Positions 18,213-27,005 of a stretch of 64,000 nucleotides of DNA are shown here, one piece after another (position 1 is the stretch's first letter; the number at the start of each line of letters is the position of its first letter). The position numbers were made by a program, and so were the translations under genes. The notes beneath the pieces were generated by a model. That model was not told where the DNA came from. It made no database searches and saw only the letters and a program-made list of their open reading frames with translations. The stretch covers positions 2,976,001-3,040,000 of the forward strand of contig NZ_JAATJN010000001.1 of assembly GCF_011927955.1 (NCBI RefSeq), given 5' to 3'. Origin of the DNA: Brevibacterium marinum (GTDB lineage Bacteria; Actinomycetota; Actinomycetes; Actinomycetales; Brevibacteriaceae).

Positions 18213-18253
18213 GTATTTCCACTGTCACGAGACGATAGTAACTGTGAGGAAAC
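18213..18253. promoter_or_regulatory. Candidate GlnR operator upstream of amtB
   Basis: GTAAC-TGTGAG-GAAAC at 18238-18253 matches the actinobacterial GlnR consensus gTnAC-n6-GaAAC at every fixed position, 57 bp before the amtB start. A weaker, oppositely oriented half-match, GTATT-TCCACT-GTCAC, lies at 18213-18228. Paired sites are common in GlnR promoters. Confidence 0.6.
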
Positions 18254-18284
18254 AATATGTGCAACCTACGGGTGCACTCGTCCA

Positions 18285-18303
18285 CTCACATGAGTCATGT
18301 GAG
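18285..18303. promoter_or_regulatory. Perfect 19-bp palindrome upstream of amtB
   Basis: CTCACATGA-G-TCATGTGAG is a perfect 9-bp inverted repeat around one central base, about 105 bp upstream of the amtB start. It looks like a dimeric regulator site, but I cannot name the regulator. The rest of 18304-18448 shows no gene. Confidence 0.4.
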
Positions 18304-18451
18304 GGCCGGTGGGCGCATGCTCGCTTGCTGCCGAAGTCTCCGTCCGACGTGGGTGCGACAGGCATACCTCAGTCCCGGCTGCACCGGATCTCAACCCGGA
18401 AGACGACCCTCAGCCGACGGCATCATGGGGTTCATGGCTTCTGCAGACCTA

Positions 18452-19601
18452 GTGGTGTGTCTCTGTATTAGCTTGCTCGTTCGGTCAGGGTGGTGCGCGC
18501 TCGGGCGACTTTCTCCAGGATCGACTCGGCTGTCGCCGTCCACACATACGGTTTCGGGTCATCATTATTGGCATCGATATAAGCCTCGATGCTGTCGATG
18601 AGATCGGGCACCGAGTCGAAGATCCCCCGACGCAGATTCTTCTCCGTCAGATCGCGAAACCACCTCTCGACCTGATTCAGCCACGACGATGATGTCGGCG
18701 TGAAGTGCAGGTGAAAGCGTTTGTGGTTGGCCAGCCAGTGCTTGATCACGGCATGTTTGTGCGTGGCATAGTTATCAAGCACGAGGTGGACCTGCAGACC
18801 CTTGGGCACCTGCGAATCAACGGTTTTGAGGAAAGTCAGGAACTCCTCATGCCGATGCTTGGGAAGACACTGCCCGATGACTTTACCCGTGAGGACATCC
18901 AGTGCGGCGAAGAGCGTCGTCGTGCCGTTTCGTTTGTAGTCATGCGTCATCGTCCCGGCCCGACCGGGAACCATCGGCAACGATGCCTGAGTGCGATCGA
19001 GTGCCTGGATGGAAGACTTCTCGTCCATGCACAACACCACCGCCTTCTCCGGTGGGTTGAGGTAGAGACCGACGACATCGATGACCTTGGCATCGAAGTT
19101 CGGATCGTTCGAGACTTTGAACGTATCGTGCCGGTGGGGTTTGAGCCCGAGTTCGGACCAGACCCTGTGGACGGTCGAGCGGGAGACGCCGACCTTCTTG
19201 GCCATCGACCGCACCGACCAGTGGGTTTCGGCTTCAGGAGTCTCGGTCGTCGTCAGACGTACGATCTCAGCGATTGTGTCCTCAGGGATCGAGGGTTTGC
19301 GTCCGCGTCCTTTCTTCACCGTGCCCCACTGCGTGAGTCCCTCGGCTGTGAACGCCTCGCGCCAGGCGCGCACCGTCATCGCCGACACACCATGGTCGCC
19401 GGAGACGGTGCGGATGCCCACACCATCGGCGGAGGCGAGGAGGACTCTGGCGCGGACGACTTCCCGGTGCGCGGCTGTCGATGACCGAGCGATGATCTCG
19501 AGGACTTCTCGATCGGTGTCGGTCATGGTCAACGGGGCTGCTGGAGCTGACATGCCCTCATTCTATCGCCCAACGGTATAATCATTTACGAGACACACCA
19601 C
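18452..19601 (-). mobile_element. IS630-family element, copy 3
   Basis: A 1150-bp element in opposite orientation to copies 1 and 2, with the same ends and TA duplication inside CTAG (18449-18452 and 19601-19604). Only about 13 bp separate it from the left end of the IS1380 element. Confidence 0.95.
18468..19553 (-). CDS. IS630 family transposase (copy 3)
   Basis: 361 aa. It shares Ile20 with copy 2 and has one private change, Ser in RTVSGDHG. The DDE residues are intact (CMDEKSS, LVLDNYATH, NQVERWF). The near-identity of the three copies points to recent transposition or gene conversion. Confidence 0.97.
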   Translation of the reverse strand: MSAPAAPLTMTDTDREVLEIIARSSTAAHREVVRARVLLASADGVGIRTVSGDHGVSAMTVRAWREAFTAEGLTQWGTVKKGRGRKPSIPEDTIAEIVRLTTTETPEAETHWSVRSMAKKVGVSRSTVHRVWSELGLKPHRHDTFKVSNDPNFDAKVIDVVGLYLNPPEKAVVLCMDEKSSIQALDRTQASLPMVPGRAGTMTHDYKRNGTTTLFAALDVLTGKVIGQCLPKHRHEEFLTFLKTVDSQVPKGLQVHLVLDNYATHKHAVIKHWLANHKRFHLHFTPTSSSWLNQVERWFRDLTEKNLRRGIFDSVPDLIDSIEAYIDANNDDPKPYVWTATAESILEKVARARTTLTERAS

Positions 19602-19616
19602 TAGAATAGGCGGAAG

Positions 19617-21313
19617 TTAACCTCAGCGTTTCATGATTAGGCGCGGTCAGATGCTGGACTGACCAGAAAAAGTGCTCCTGACCAGGGATAATGGTGTTTG
19701 CGAAGACAACATCAGTCCACTGAAAAGGAGCACTCTCAGAGTGAAGCTTACCCGCACCTATCCCCGCCTGCACATCGATACCGCACCCAGCAATGCTGTG
19801 GGCCATCCCGGTGGGCTCTTGCTCACCGAAACCGTGCATGCCAGCGGCCTGGGACACCACCTGAAAACGGCGCTGGCACCATGGAAGAAGCCCTTCGCCG
19901 TTCACGATCCGGCAAAGATTCTTCTCGACCTCGCGATCACTCTCGCTCTCGGCGGTGACGCCCTGTCAGACTCCACCGCACTCCGGGACGAACCCGACCT
20001 CTACGGACCGGTGGCATCGAAGGCGACGATCACCAAGATCATTCAAACCCTGGCCGCCGACGTCGACCGGAGCCTGGCAGCGATCAACCAAGCGCGGGCA
20101 GCGACCCGGACCCGCGTGTGGGAACTGGCCGGTCAACACGCCCCGAACCACGACGCGAATGCCCAGGATCCGTTGATCATCGACATCGATGCTAGCCTCG
20201 TGACCTCCCACAGTGAGAAGGAGAACGCGAAACCCACCTACAAGAAAGGGTTCGGGTTCCACCCCCTGCTCGCCTTCATCGACCACGGCCACGCCGGTAG
20301 CGGCGACCCCGTTGCCGAGATCCTGCGGCCAGGAAACGCGGGGTCGAACACCGCAGCTGATCACATCAAGTTGGTCAAACTCATCCTCGACCAATTGCCC
20401 AGTCGCAGTCCTCGTCCGGGCAAGAGCGTCCTCATCCGCACCGACACTGCCGGTGGAACACACGATTTCGTTGAGTTCCTCACGAAGCGGCGTCTGTCCT
20501 ACTCGGTGGGATGGATGTTGCCCGAGAACACTCCCGAACTGTATCGACAGCTTACGGACCTCGGTGCGTGGGAAACGGCCTATGACACCAACGGTGAGCC
20601 CCGCGATGGCGCTGATGTGGCCGAACTGACCGGGGCACTCGACCTGGCCGACTGGCCCGAAGGAATGCGAGTGATTGTCCGCCGTGAGCATCCTCATCCG
20701 GGCGCACAGTTACGCTTCGATGATGTCGACGGGTACCGGCTCACCGCGTTCGTCACGAACACGAAGGGCCACCAGTTGGCGGATCTGGAAGTCCGTCACC
20801 GATCCAGAGCCCGTTGTGAGGATCGGATCCGCATCGCGAAGGAATCCGGGTTGCGCAATCTTCCGTTGAAAGGATTCGATCAGAACCAGAACTGGTTAGC
20901 TGTTGTTGCTTTGGCAGGTGAGATCGAAGCATGGAAGTCGTTGCTGGCGTTTCCCGACCACGAGATCCGCAGGTGGGAGCCAAAGAAGCTGCGAATGCAC
21001 GTCTACGCGGTGCCAGCGACGATCGCGAGGACAGCGCGCCGAGTAGTCGTGCATATGAGAAAGCCACCGCTACCTGGGCTAGCGCCATCGTGGCCGGGTT
21101 GGACAGATTACGGGCACTGCCGGGACCGGCCCCAGGTTGACGTTGCTGTTGTCCATGTCCGAACGCGAGAGAAGAACCCTGGGATCGGAGTCCCCGCTTC
21201 AACTGTGGCCAGACACGGTGCCGTGTCATATCCGACTGCGAGAATCAGTTTCAGTACGCGGCCATAGAGCCCGAATCACGACCGATCGGCCAACCATGAA
21301 AAATCGAGGTTAA
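19617..21313 (+). mobile_element. IS1380-family element
   Basis: About 1.7 kb bounded by inverted repeats. The left end is TTAACCTC...TTTCATG at 19617-19635. The right end, read inward, is TTAACCTC...TTTCATG ending at 21313. AAG flanks both ends, which may be part of a target duplication. It carries a single frameshifted transposase gene. Confidence 0.85.
19741..21140 (+). pseudogene. IS1380 family transposase, frameshifted near the C-terminus
   Basis: GTG 19741 follows AAAGGAGC. The IS1380 DDE core is intact: LIIDIDASLVTSHSEKEN, VLIRTDTAGGTHDFVEFL, ENRIR-like CEDRIRIAKESGLRNLPLKG. After ARTARRVVVHM (about 21057) the original frame becomes unrelated, while the +1 frame resumes the expected family ending TATWASAIVAGLDRLRALPG and stops at 21140. 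One missing base in the AAA of 21060-21062 would explain this. Only about 25 C-terminal residues are affected, so activity is uncertain. The unshifted frame runs on to 21267. Confidence 0.85.
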
Positions 21314-21462
21314 AAGCGACTGAAACTGAGGAGGTGTCTGACACTTCGCTTGCGGTTCGATAACGAATGACCCAAATTCCTACTTTTAATTTGGGTTTTA
21401 ACTACACCCGGTGATGTACTCAACTCAGCGACAGCTAACGTTAACGAACCTCGGAGGAAATC

Positions 21463-21843
21463 ATGACCACAGTAGCCACGCGCGCGCCGCTAATCCAGAA
21501 GCGCAGCCCCTGGGGAGGGTGGTGGCTGATCCTCATCACCCTCGGGATCTACTACTTTGTCTGGTACGGCAAGATCAATCGTGAGCTGGCGACAGTCACC
21601 GGCAAGCCTCATGACGGCTGGGGCCAGTGGTGGAGCCAGATCATCCCGTTCTATGGGCTCGTCGGCTTACACCACACCGCAATCCGCCTCGGCGATGCGA
21701 TCCAAAGCCACGGCTCGGCGGACAAGGTTTCTCCCGGCATTGCCTGGTTCTGGGCGCCAATCTGGTTCGGGTCGCACCAGCGCTATCTTCAGCGTCGAAT
21801 GAACCTTCTCGGCAATCTCATCGCATCCCGAGCTACCGCATAG
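21463..21843 (+). CDS. DUF4234-like small membrane protein
   Basis: A 126-aa protein after a strong GGAGGAAATC site. It resembles DUF4234 proteins: a first membrane segment with GGWWLILITLGIYYFVWYGK followed by INREL, then a second hydrophobic stretch around SQIIPFYGLVGLHH and IAWFWAPIW. Function is unknown. It lies just outside the IS1380 element and may be the first gene of the island ending at tRNA-Ala. The 149 bp before it hold a possible promoter but no gene. Confidence 0.65.
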   Translation: MTTVATRAPLIQKRSPWGGWWLILITLGIYYFVWYGKINRELATVTGKPHDGWGQWWSQIIPFYGLVGLHHTAIRLGDAIQSHGSADKVSPGIAWFWAPIWFGSHQRYLQRRMNLLGNLIASRATA

Positions 21844-21934
21844 TCAGAACGCCGATACATATTGTTGCCGCTAAGGAAATCAGTGCTGAAAGTGTCGCGA
21901 GTCCGGGTTCAACATCTCACCGAACAGGAATAGG

Positions 21935-22276
21935 ATGAGCCATTTGACATGGGGAAATTGGTCCTTGCACATCAAAGATGGATACCTGGAGCACACAAAG
22001 GGTTATGAAGTCGAGCTCGACACATGCCGAACTTCGGCGAAAATGCTCGACTGGCTTTTCCAGATCCGTGGAAAATCTTGGGCTACCTCGGAAGACCTGG
22101 CAGAACTACTCAACGCCTTCGATGAAATCATCGACCCTCAAACAAACTTGTGTTCACACGGTACATCGAAGAGTTTGAGCTCTGACGAGATGAGACGACT
22201 CATTGTCTCCGTCCCGTCCAGCCGAAAGCTCCTGGATGAGTTCCAGAGCCGAACCGGAAAGCTCGAAGGTCTTTAA
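21935..22276 (+). CDS. Hypothetical protein of the tRNA-Ala island
   Basis: A 113-aa soluble protein. The segment ELDTCRTSAKMLDWLFQIRG, followed by WATSEDLAELLNAFDEIIDPQTNLCS, resembles short proteins common on actinobacterial phages and integrative elements; none that I know has a proven role. There is no membrane segment. It is in the same orientation as the excisionase and integrase downstream, which supports membership in the same element. Confidence 0.6.
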   Translation: MSHLTWGNWSLHIKDGYLEHTKGYEVELDTCRTSAKMLDWLFQIRGKSWATSEDLAELLNAFDEIIDPQTNLCSHGTSKSLSSDEMRRLIVSVPSSRKLLDEFQSRTGKLEGL

Positions 22277-22332
22277 GCTGAGCCGAGCACGACAGTCGAT
22301 TCGCCAATCACAGTGCGCTACGGAGGGTTGAA

Positions 22333-22717
22333 ATGAACATCGAAGAGGTTCGGGAGATCATCAGATTCGCGGAAGGTGTCGACGGCACCAACTTCCCCGA
22401 GGATGCAGCCGAAACTTGGTTGCAGATTGTTAGAAACATCTCGATCGCGGAAGCGTGGTGCAGCAGTTGCTCATTTTCGGCATTCAACTTCCCATTTAAT
22501 TCCAGCTCACATTACGCAAAGACAAGAGCATTGGGAAGCGAGCCCAGCCGACTTCAGAGCGACCAAACGCGATAATGGAGGCGAATTCGAAAGCGTCTTC
22601 GATGACATGTTTGGTCCACGCGACCCATTAGAATCCGCACGAATCAGGGAATCCGAGTTCAAGTTTGATGCTGAACGACTCGGTATTGACCCTGACCAAG
22701 TGCTCAACAAACCGTGA
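22333..22717 (+). pseudogene. Frameshifted small phage/ICE-type gene
   Basis: ATG 22333 after GGAGGG opens MNIEEVREIIRFAEGVDG... WLQIVRNISIAEA. The expected continuation (AVAHFRHSTSHLIPAHITQR) lies in another frame and runs to the stop at 22717 with a hydrophilic tail ending ERLGIDPDQVLNKP. Together the two parts resemble small replication-associated or helicase-loader-like proteins of actinobacterial mobile elements (pattern: IPAHI after a short helical domain). The unshifted frame ends at 22575. One indel between about 22455 and 22475 would account for the break. Confidence 0.55.
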
Positions 22718-22796
22718 GCTCCATCGTTTGAACAAACCCCACAACGACCCTCTGTGCCCAATGTACAGGGGGTCGAATTGTATTCAAGGAGAGAAA

Positions 22797-23171
22797 TGAA
22801 CGACACAGCAACCAACGAAGGCGAAAGATTCCACGGTCTGGGTCGAGATCAGCGACTGCCACCTGATGGTCGCCTACGGCAATGAGTCGCTGGCGGCTAT
22901 GACGTCTGTTGAGGCAGGGGAGGACGACATCGATGCCATAAACGAGGAGCTCGACACCCTCGGTCAGGCCGAAGCGACAGCGCGAACATACTTCGCGATG
23001 TGCTTGGAGGCGATCAAGAGATTCACCAAGGTCAGAGACAAGACGCCGTACATGGATCTGATGTTCACCGACATCGGCAACACCACGTTCGTCAAGATCG
23101 GCGACGGCTTTATCGGGGGCTTCGAGGCGATCGCACGCGATCGCGTCGTCGATCCCAAGCTATTCACATGA
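22797..23171 (+). pseudogene. Frameshifted hypothetical gene of the tRNA-Ala island
   Basis: A strong AAGGAGAG site precedes ATG 22797 (MNDTATNEGE). That frame soon stops, whereas the frame DSTVWVEISDCHLMVAYGNE continues to 23171 (ending IARDRVVDPKLFT). One extra A in the AAA run near 22827-22829 would join them into about 124 residues. A shorter start at ATG 22866 lacks a ribosome binding site. The protein is not recognised. It is acidic, with a helical middle and no membrane segments. Confidence 0.5.
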
Positions 23172-23183
23172 AAGAGGAGACAT

Positions 23184-23360
23184 ATGCCACTGGTGCGTAC
23201 CAGAGAGCGTGACACGATCACGCTGACCAACTTCAGTTTCGCCGAAGGCGGGATCACGCTCATCCATCCACTCGATGCGCCGCATCAGACGCTAAGCAAC
23301 CTCCTCAACACCACCGAGGGGCTGGAGGAGTACGTCGAGTTCAGCGTCAGCGAGGGGTGA
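23184..23360 (+). CDS. Small hypothetical protein (58 aa)
   Basis: ATG 23184 follows AAAGAGGAGA. It encodes MPLVRTRERDTITLTNFSFA... and ends YVEFSVSEG at 23360. Removing one G from the run just before the stop joins it to the acidic frame that follows (GDFAAGGDIAPQILSDAEES), giving about 122 residues, so this may be the front half of a frameshifted gene. The protein is not recognised. Confidence 0.5.
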   Translation: MPLVRTRERDTITLTNFSFAEGGITLIHPLDAPHQTLSNLLNTTEGLEEYVEFSVSEG

Positions 23361-23550
23361 CTTCGCTGCCGGCGGGGACATCGCCCCGCAGATCTTGTCG
23401 GATGCCGAGGAGTCGATCCCCGCCGAGTTTGTCAAGGGCATGAGCGGCATTCCCGATGCCGCCGATCCGTTCGCTCCTGATGACGAGGATGGGGAAGATG
23501 ACGATGGACTCGCTTCTGTCTGCCTACCTGGTATTGATGCTCCGCTCTGA
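23356..23550 (+). pseudogene. Acidic open frame, probable 3' half of the preceding gene
   Basis: The open frame GDFAAGGDIAPQILSDAEES... has an acidic stretch (DDEDGEDDD) and ends at 23550, but it has no start codon of its own. It is best explained as the continuation of the 58-aa gene after a single-base slip in the G run at 23354-23357. Confidence 0.4.
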
Positions 23551-23761
23551 AGTCACCGAGCTTCTACGCGTGAGCGTATCGACACTCTGCCGCTGGTCCC
23601 GAGACGGAGTCGGGCCCGAGTGCGTCTACCTCTCCGAAGGCTCCCCTCGATACCCGAAGGGGGCGTTGTTGATTACTTTAAAGGACTGTGACACATCATG
23701 GCGTATGCAACCAAGCTCCCCAGTGGCCGATCGCGTGGAGTTGCCAAGCGGGGTCGAGTGA
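23537..23761 (+). CDS. Excisionase-like helix-turn-helix protein, probably frameshifted at its 3' end
   Basis: MLRSEVTELLRVSVSTLCRW...DGVGPECVYLSEGSPRYPKG is a typical MerR/HTH_17 excisionase fold, where a helix-turn-helix is followed by a wing. As it stands the frame runs into the integrase gene and stops at 23761. With one more G in the run near 23660 it would read RYPKGGVVDYFKGL and stop at 23691, 6 bp before the integrase ATG, which is what one expects of xis-int pairs. It probably directs excision of the element next to tRNA-Ala. Confidence 0.65.
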   Translation: MLRSEVTELLRVSVSTLCRWSRDGVGPECVYLSEGSPRYPKGALLITLKDCDTSWRMQPSSPVADRVELPSGVE

Positions 23762-24750
23762 TCCTGGGTCGAAAGACCTTTGACAAGAAGAACGCTGCGA
23801 TCGCCTGGGCGACGAGGCTAGAGACAGCCGCTGGCGGCGGACTCGATGTCCATGGTGGTCAGGCAAAAGTCAAGGCCCTCATGAAGGAGTGGATCGAGGT
23901 ACGCCGAGATTGGGTTGTCGAGGGTACCTTCGCTGTCGACCTCATAGTCCAGGCGAAGCTGACCCCGACCCTCAAGGCTCGCGCGATCGCGTCGATCACC
24001 CCGAGTGACCTCGAGAAGTGGTACATCCACCTGCGCAAGAAGCATGACCTCGGCGACGGATCCCTCAAACGCTACCGCGAGTCGCTGTCCTCGTTCTTCA
24101 AGTGGACGGTCGATGACAACAGACGCGGAGACAATCCCGTCCGCCGGTCGAAACTGCCGGCGGTGGTCGATCCTCCCAACGAGATGCACCCGTTCTCCCG
24201 AGGCGAGCTCAAGACTATCTTCGATCGGTGCTCACGCTTTAGTGAGCACAATGCGAAGATCATCTACATACTCGGCTGGACAGGACTGCGTTGGGGCGAG
24301 GCGTGGGCACTGCCTGTACGCGATGTCATCCTCGACGGGATGCCCTACAAGCGGGTGACGCGCTCTCAGACAGAGACGCGCAAGCTCAAGTCGACCAAGG
24401 GCAGGACCTCCCGGACGGTTCCGATCGTTGATGAGGTCCTGCCGTTCGTCAGGGAGCTGCTGGAAGACACAGGTCTGGACGATCTCGTCTTCACCGGCCC
24501 GAAGGGCGGGAAGCTGTGGCGACAGTCCTGCCTCATCTCAACACACTATGAAGAGGTGGGCATGGGCCGAACGCTGCACGACCTGCGACACTCTGCCGCG
24601 TGCATCTGGCTGACAGAAGAAGTCGACCTGTCCACATTGAAAGCGTGGCTGGGTCATGCGTCGGTAGCGACGACGAATCTCTACCCCCACTACCTCCACC
24701 ACCTGGGGACCACAGCAGATCAGGCGGCTCTGAAGAAGCTCAACTCATGA
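23698..24750 (+). CDS. Tyrosine recombinase / phage-type integrase
   Basis: A 350-aa integrase with an N-terminal arm-binding segment, a SAM-like core-binding domain (about 55-150) and a catalytic domain (about 165-350). The catalytic residues are Arg in GWTGLRWGE, His-x-x-Arg in LHDLRHSAA, His in WLGHASV and the Tyr in TNLYPHYLHHLG. It is intact. It ends 65 bp from tRNA-Ala(CGC), and integrases of this type usually use a tRNA 3' end as attachment site. I did not find the second attachment repeat in the window; the IS1380 insertion may have removed it. Confidence 0.93.
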   Translation: MAYATKLPSGRSRGVAKRGRVILGRKTFDKKNAAIAWATRLETAAGGGLDVHGGQAKVKALMKEWIEVRRDWVVEGTFAVDLIVQAKLTPTLKARAIASITPSDLEKWYIHLRKKHDLGDGSLKRYRESLSSFFKWTVDDNRRGDNPVRRSKLPAVVDPPNEMHPFSRGELKTIFDRCSRFSEHNAKIIYILGWTGLRWGEAWALPVRDVILDGMPYKRVTRSQTETRKLKSTKGRTSRTVPIVDEVLPFVRELLEDTGLDDLVFTGPKGGKLWRQSCLISTHYEEVGMGRTLHDLRHSAACIWLTEEVDLSTLKAWLGHASVATTNLYPHYLHHLGTTADQAALKKLNS

Positions 24751-24814
24751 GGGTTTTCGAATGGGGGTCCATATGGGGCCCGCGCCGACTGACTCAAACC
24801 CTCTACATCCCTTG

Positions 24815-24887
24815 TGGAGCTTAGGGGAATCGAACCCCTGACCTTTTCATTGCGAACGAAACGCTCTACCAACTGAGCTAAAGCCCC
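24815..24887 (-). tRNA. tRNA-Ala (anticodon CGC)
   Basis: Read on the minus strand the 73-nt gene folds into a cloverleaf. The acceptor stem is GGGGCTT/AAGCTCC, with one G-U pair. The D arm is GCTC-AGTTGGTA-GAGC. The anticodon stem is TTTCG/TGAAA, with loop TTCGCAA. The T arm is AGGGG-TTCGATT-CCCCT. The anticodon CGC reads GCG (Ala), the discriminator base is A, and CCA is not encoded. It is the likely attachment site of the neighbouring integrase. Confidence 0.96.
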
Positions 24888-25014
24888 TTCCGCCCTCACT
24901 TTACGCCGAAGTCCCCGAACTGCACAAAACGAGCACGTACAGCACCTCATTCCAGTTGACTCTCCGTGACTGGCGGTACAGGGTGGAAGAAATCCCCTCG
25001 TGGAAGGACTGGCA

Positions 25015-26238
25015 ATGGCTCAGGAGTTCGGAACTGTCATCATCGGCGCCGGCATCGGCGGTGGAACCGTGGTCGAGACACTTCGCGACGAGGGATACTC
25101 CGCAACGATCGCGCTCGTCGGTGCCGACCCGGCCGCTCCGTACTATCGTCCGGATCTGTCCAAGAAGGTCATGCTCGAAGGATCGGACCCTGCCGAGTCG
25201 GCGCTGCGGGGCGAGGAATGGTATCCGGCCCACGATGTGACGACGTTCTTCGGCACCACCGTGACAGAACTCGATGCGAAGAATCGGAGCATCACTCTGG
25301 ACGACGGAAACAGCCTCAATTACGGGCAGGCCATTTTGGCCACCGGCTCGACGCCACGGACCCTGGATGTCCCGGGCGCCGACCTGGGAAACATCCACAC
25401 GCTTCGAGACGCCGGTGACGCCGTGGCCATCCGCTCGCAGTTCGGACAGGGCAGCAAGGTCGTCATCATCGGCGGCGGCTGGGTCGGCCTCGAGGTGGCG
25501 GCAGCGGCCAAGAACGCCGGGTGCGAGGTCACCGTCGTCGTGCGCTCGGCTCCCCCGCTCAGATCGGTCCTCGGCGAAGAGATCGGAGCCTACTTCGAAG
25601 ACCTGCACCGGGCCAACGGCATCTCGTTCGTCTCCGATGCGGAAGCGACAGGCTTCTCCGGGTCGAAGGCCGTCGAATCCGTCCAGACCACCGTCGGCGA
25701 CTTGTCCGCCGACCTCGTCGTCGTGGGAATCGGGGCCAATCCGAGCATCGCCCTGGCCGAGGCCGCGGAGCTGGACACGGACGGTGGGATCATCGTCGAT
25801 GAGCACATGCGCTCGAGCGATCCGAGCATCCTCGCCATCGGCGACATCGCCGAGGCCCGGAACACACTGTTGAACCGGCGACTGCGCGTCGAACACTGGG
25901 ACAACGCCGTGCGCCAGGCCGAAGTCGCAGCCGCGACCATCACCGGCGGCGAGATGACCACCGGCGACAAGACATACGACTGGCAGCCGTACTTCTACAC
26001 GGACCAGTTCGATCTCGGCATGGAATACGTCGGCCACGGGACGAGTGACGATGATGTCGTCATCCGCGGCGACAAGTCGAGCGGCGAGTTCATCGTGTTC
26101 TGGACTCGCGGCGGAACCGTCATCGCCGCGATGAACGTCAACATCTGGGATGTCGGTGACGAGCTTCGCGCCCTCATCGGCAAGGACGTCTCGGCCGCAC
26201 GCCTGCAGGACGAGTCCATAGAGCTCACGGAACTCTGA
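25015..26238 (+). CDS. FAD-dependent pyridine nucleotide-disulfide oxidoreductase (ferredoxin/rubredoxin reductase-like)
   Basis: 407 aa from ATG 25015, with GGAAGGA 6 bp upstream; a GTG at 25000 is less likely. It has an FAD-binding VIIGAGIGGGTVVETL, an NAD(P)H-binding VVIIGGGWVGLEVAAAAKNAG, the second FAD motif LAIGDIAEA, and a C-terminal reductase domain (about 325-400). This arrangement is that of ferredoxin or rubredoxin reductases acting with dioxygenase or P450 systems. There is no redox CxxC, so it is not a thioredoxin reductase. No ferredoxin gene is adjacent. The physiological partner is unknown. Confidence 0.9.
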   Translation: MAQEFGTVIIGAGIGGGTVVETLRDEGYSATIALVGADPAAPYYRPDLSKKVMLEGSDPAESALRGEEWYPAHDVTTFFGTTVTELDAKNRSITLDDGNSLNYGQAILATGSTPRTLDVPGADLGNIHTLRDAGDAVAIRSQFGQGSKVVIIGGGWVGLEVAAAAKNAGCEVTVVVRSAPPLRSVLGEEIGAYFEDLHRANGISFVSDAEATGFSGSKAVESVQTTVGDLSADLVVVGIGANPSIALAEAAELDTDGGIIVDEHMRSSDPSILAIGDIAEARNTLLNRRLRVEHWDNAVRQAEVAAATITGGEMTTGDKTYDWQPYFYTDQFDLGMEYVGHGTSDDDVVIRGDKSSGEFIVFWTRGGTVIAAMNVNIWDVGDELRALIGKDVSAARLQDESIELTEL

Positions 26239-26256
26239 GCTCGGTACCGCCCCGCC

Positions 26257-26979
26257 ATGGAGTCACTGTTCGCCGACGAGGCCTTCGACCGCCGCCCCCG
26301 CGTCATCGCACAGGGGGCGGTCTGGCTCCCCGGCTTTCTCGATGAGGCAGCTCAGTCCTGGATCATCAGGCAGTACGCGAAGTGGCGGGCAGGTCCCGTT
26401 CCCGCCCATGCCACATCGATCGCCGGACATCCGATGAGTGTGAAGACAATCGGCCTGGGCTGGCATTGGCAGCCGGGTCGCTACGATCGCCGGGCCCGCG
26501 ATGTCAACGGCGCGCACGTGCTGTCGTTTCCCGACTGGATGACTCGCCTGGGTCGCCAAGTACTCACCGAGGCCGCCGAGGTGGTGGCCGAGGATTCGAT
26601 GTTCCCGGACCATGCCGCACAGCAGTGGGGGCTGGTCCCCCACCTCTACTCCCCCGACGTCGCGCTCGTGAACTACTACGATGCCCATGCGAAGATGGGC
26701 ATGCATCAGGACAAGGACGAGTTCGACCCCGCGCCCGTGGTCTCCCTCTCACTCGGCGACACCTGTGTCTTCCGGTTCGGAAACACCGACAACCGCAACA
26801 GACCCTTCGAAGACATCCGCCTCGCCTCGGGTGATGCCTTCGTCTTCGGCGGACCGGCTCGCTTCGCCTATCACGGAGTGACGAAGATCAGCCAGGACAC
26901 CGCACCGGAGCACGGTCGTCTCGACCACCTCGGCGGGGGCCGGATCAACATCACGATGCGCACCACCGGCAGACAATAG
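26257..26979 (+). CDS. alkB: Alpha-ketoglutarate-dependent AlkB-type dioxygenase
   Basis: A 240-aa Fe(II)/2-oxoglutarate oxygenase that repairs alkylated bases (1-methyladenine, 3-methylcytosine) by oxidative demethylation. The iron ligands are seen in GMHQDKDE (His, Asp) and AYHGVTKI (His). The 2-oxoglutarate-binding Arg is in GGRINITMRTTG, and the substrate lid region has VNYYDAHAKMG. Length and layout match bacterial AlkB. It starts 18 bp after the oxidoreductase, probably in the same transcript. Confidence 0.93.
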   Translation: MESLFADEAFDRRPRVIAQGAVWLPGFLDEAAQSWIIRQYAKWRAGPVPAHATSIAGHPMSVKTIGLGWHWQPGRYDRRARDVNGAHVLSFPDWMTRLGRQVLTEAAEVVAEDSMFPDHAAQQWGLVPHLYSPDVALVNYYDAHAKMGMHQDKDEFDPAPVVSLSLGDTCVFRFGNTDNRNRPFEDIRLASGDAFVFGGPARFAYHGVTKISQDTAPEHGRLDHLGGGRINITMRTTGRQ

Positions 26980-27005
26980 CCGGCGAAAATCCCAGGTCCG
27001 GGTTC

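Noticed and set aside
18204..18260. An AmtR-type operator upstream of amtB
   Set aside because: The expected ATCTATAG-N-AtAG pattern is not present, while the GlnR-type spacing and bases are.
24751..24814. A duplicated tRNA-Ala 3' end as second attachment site for the integrase
   Set aside because: I searched by eye for the tRNA 3' sequence elsewhere in 19-25 kb and found no second copy.
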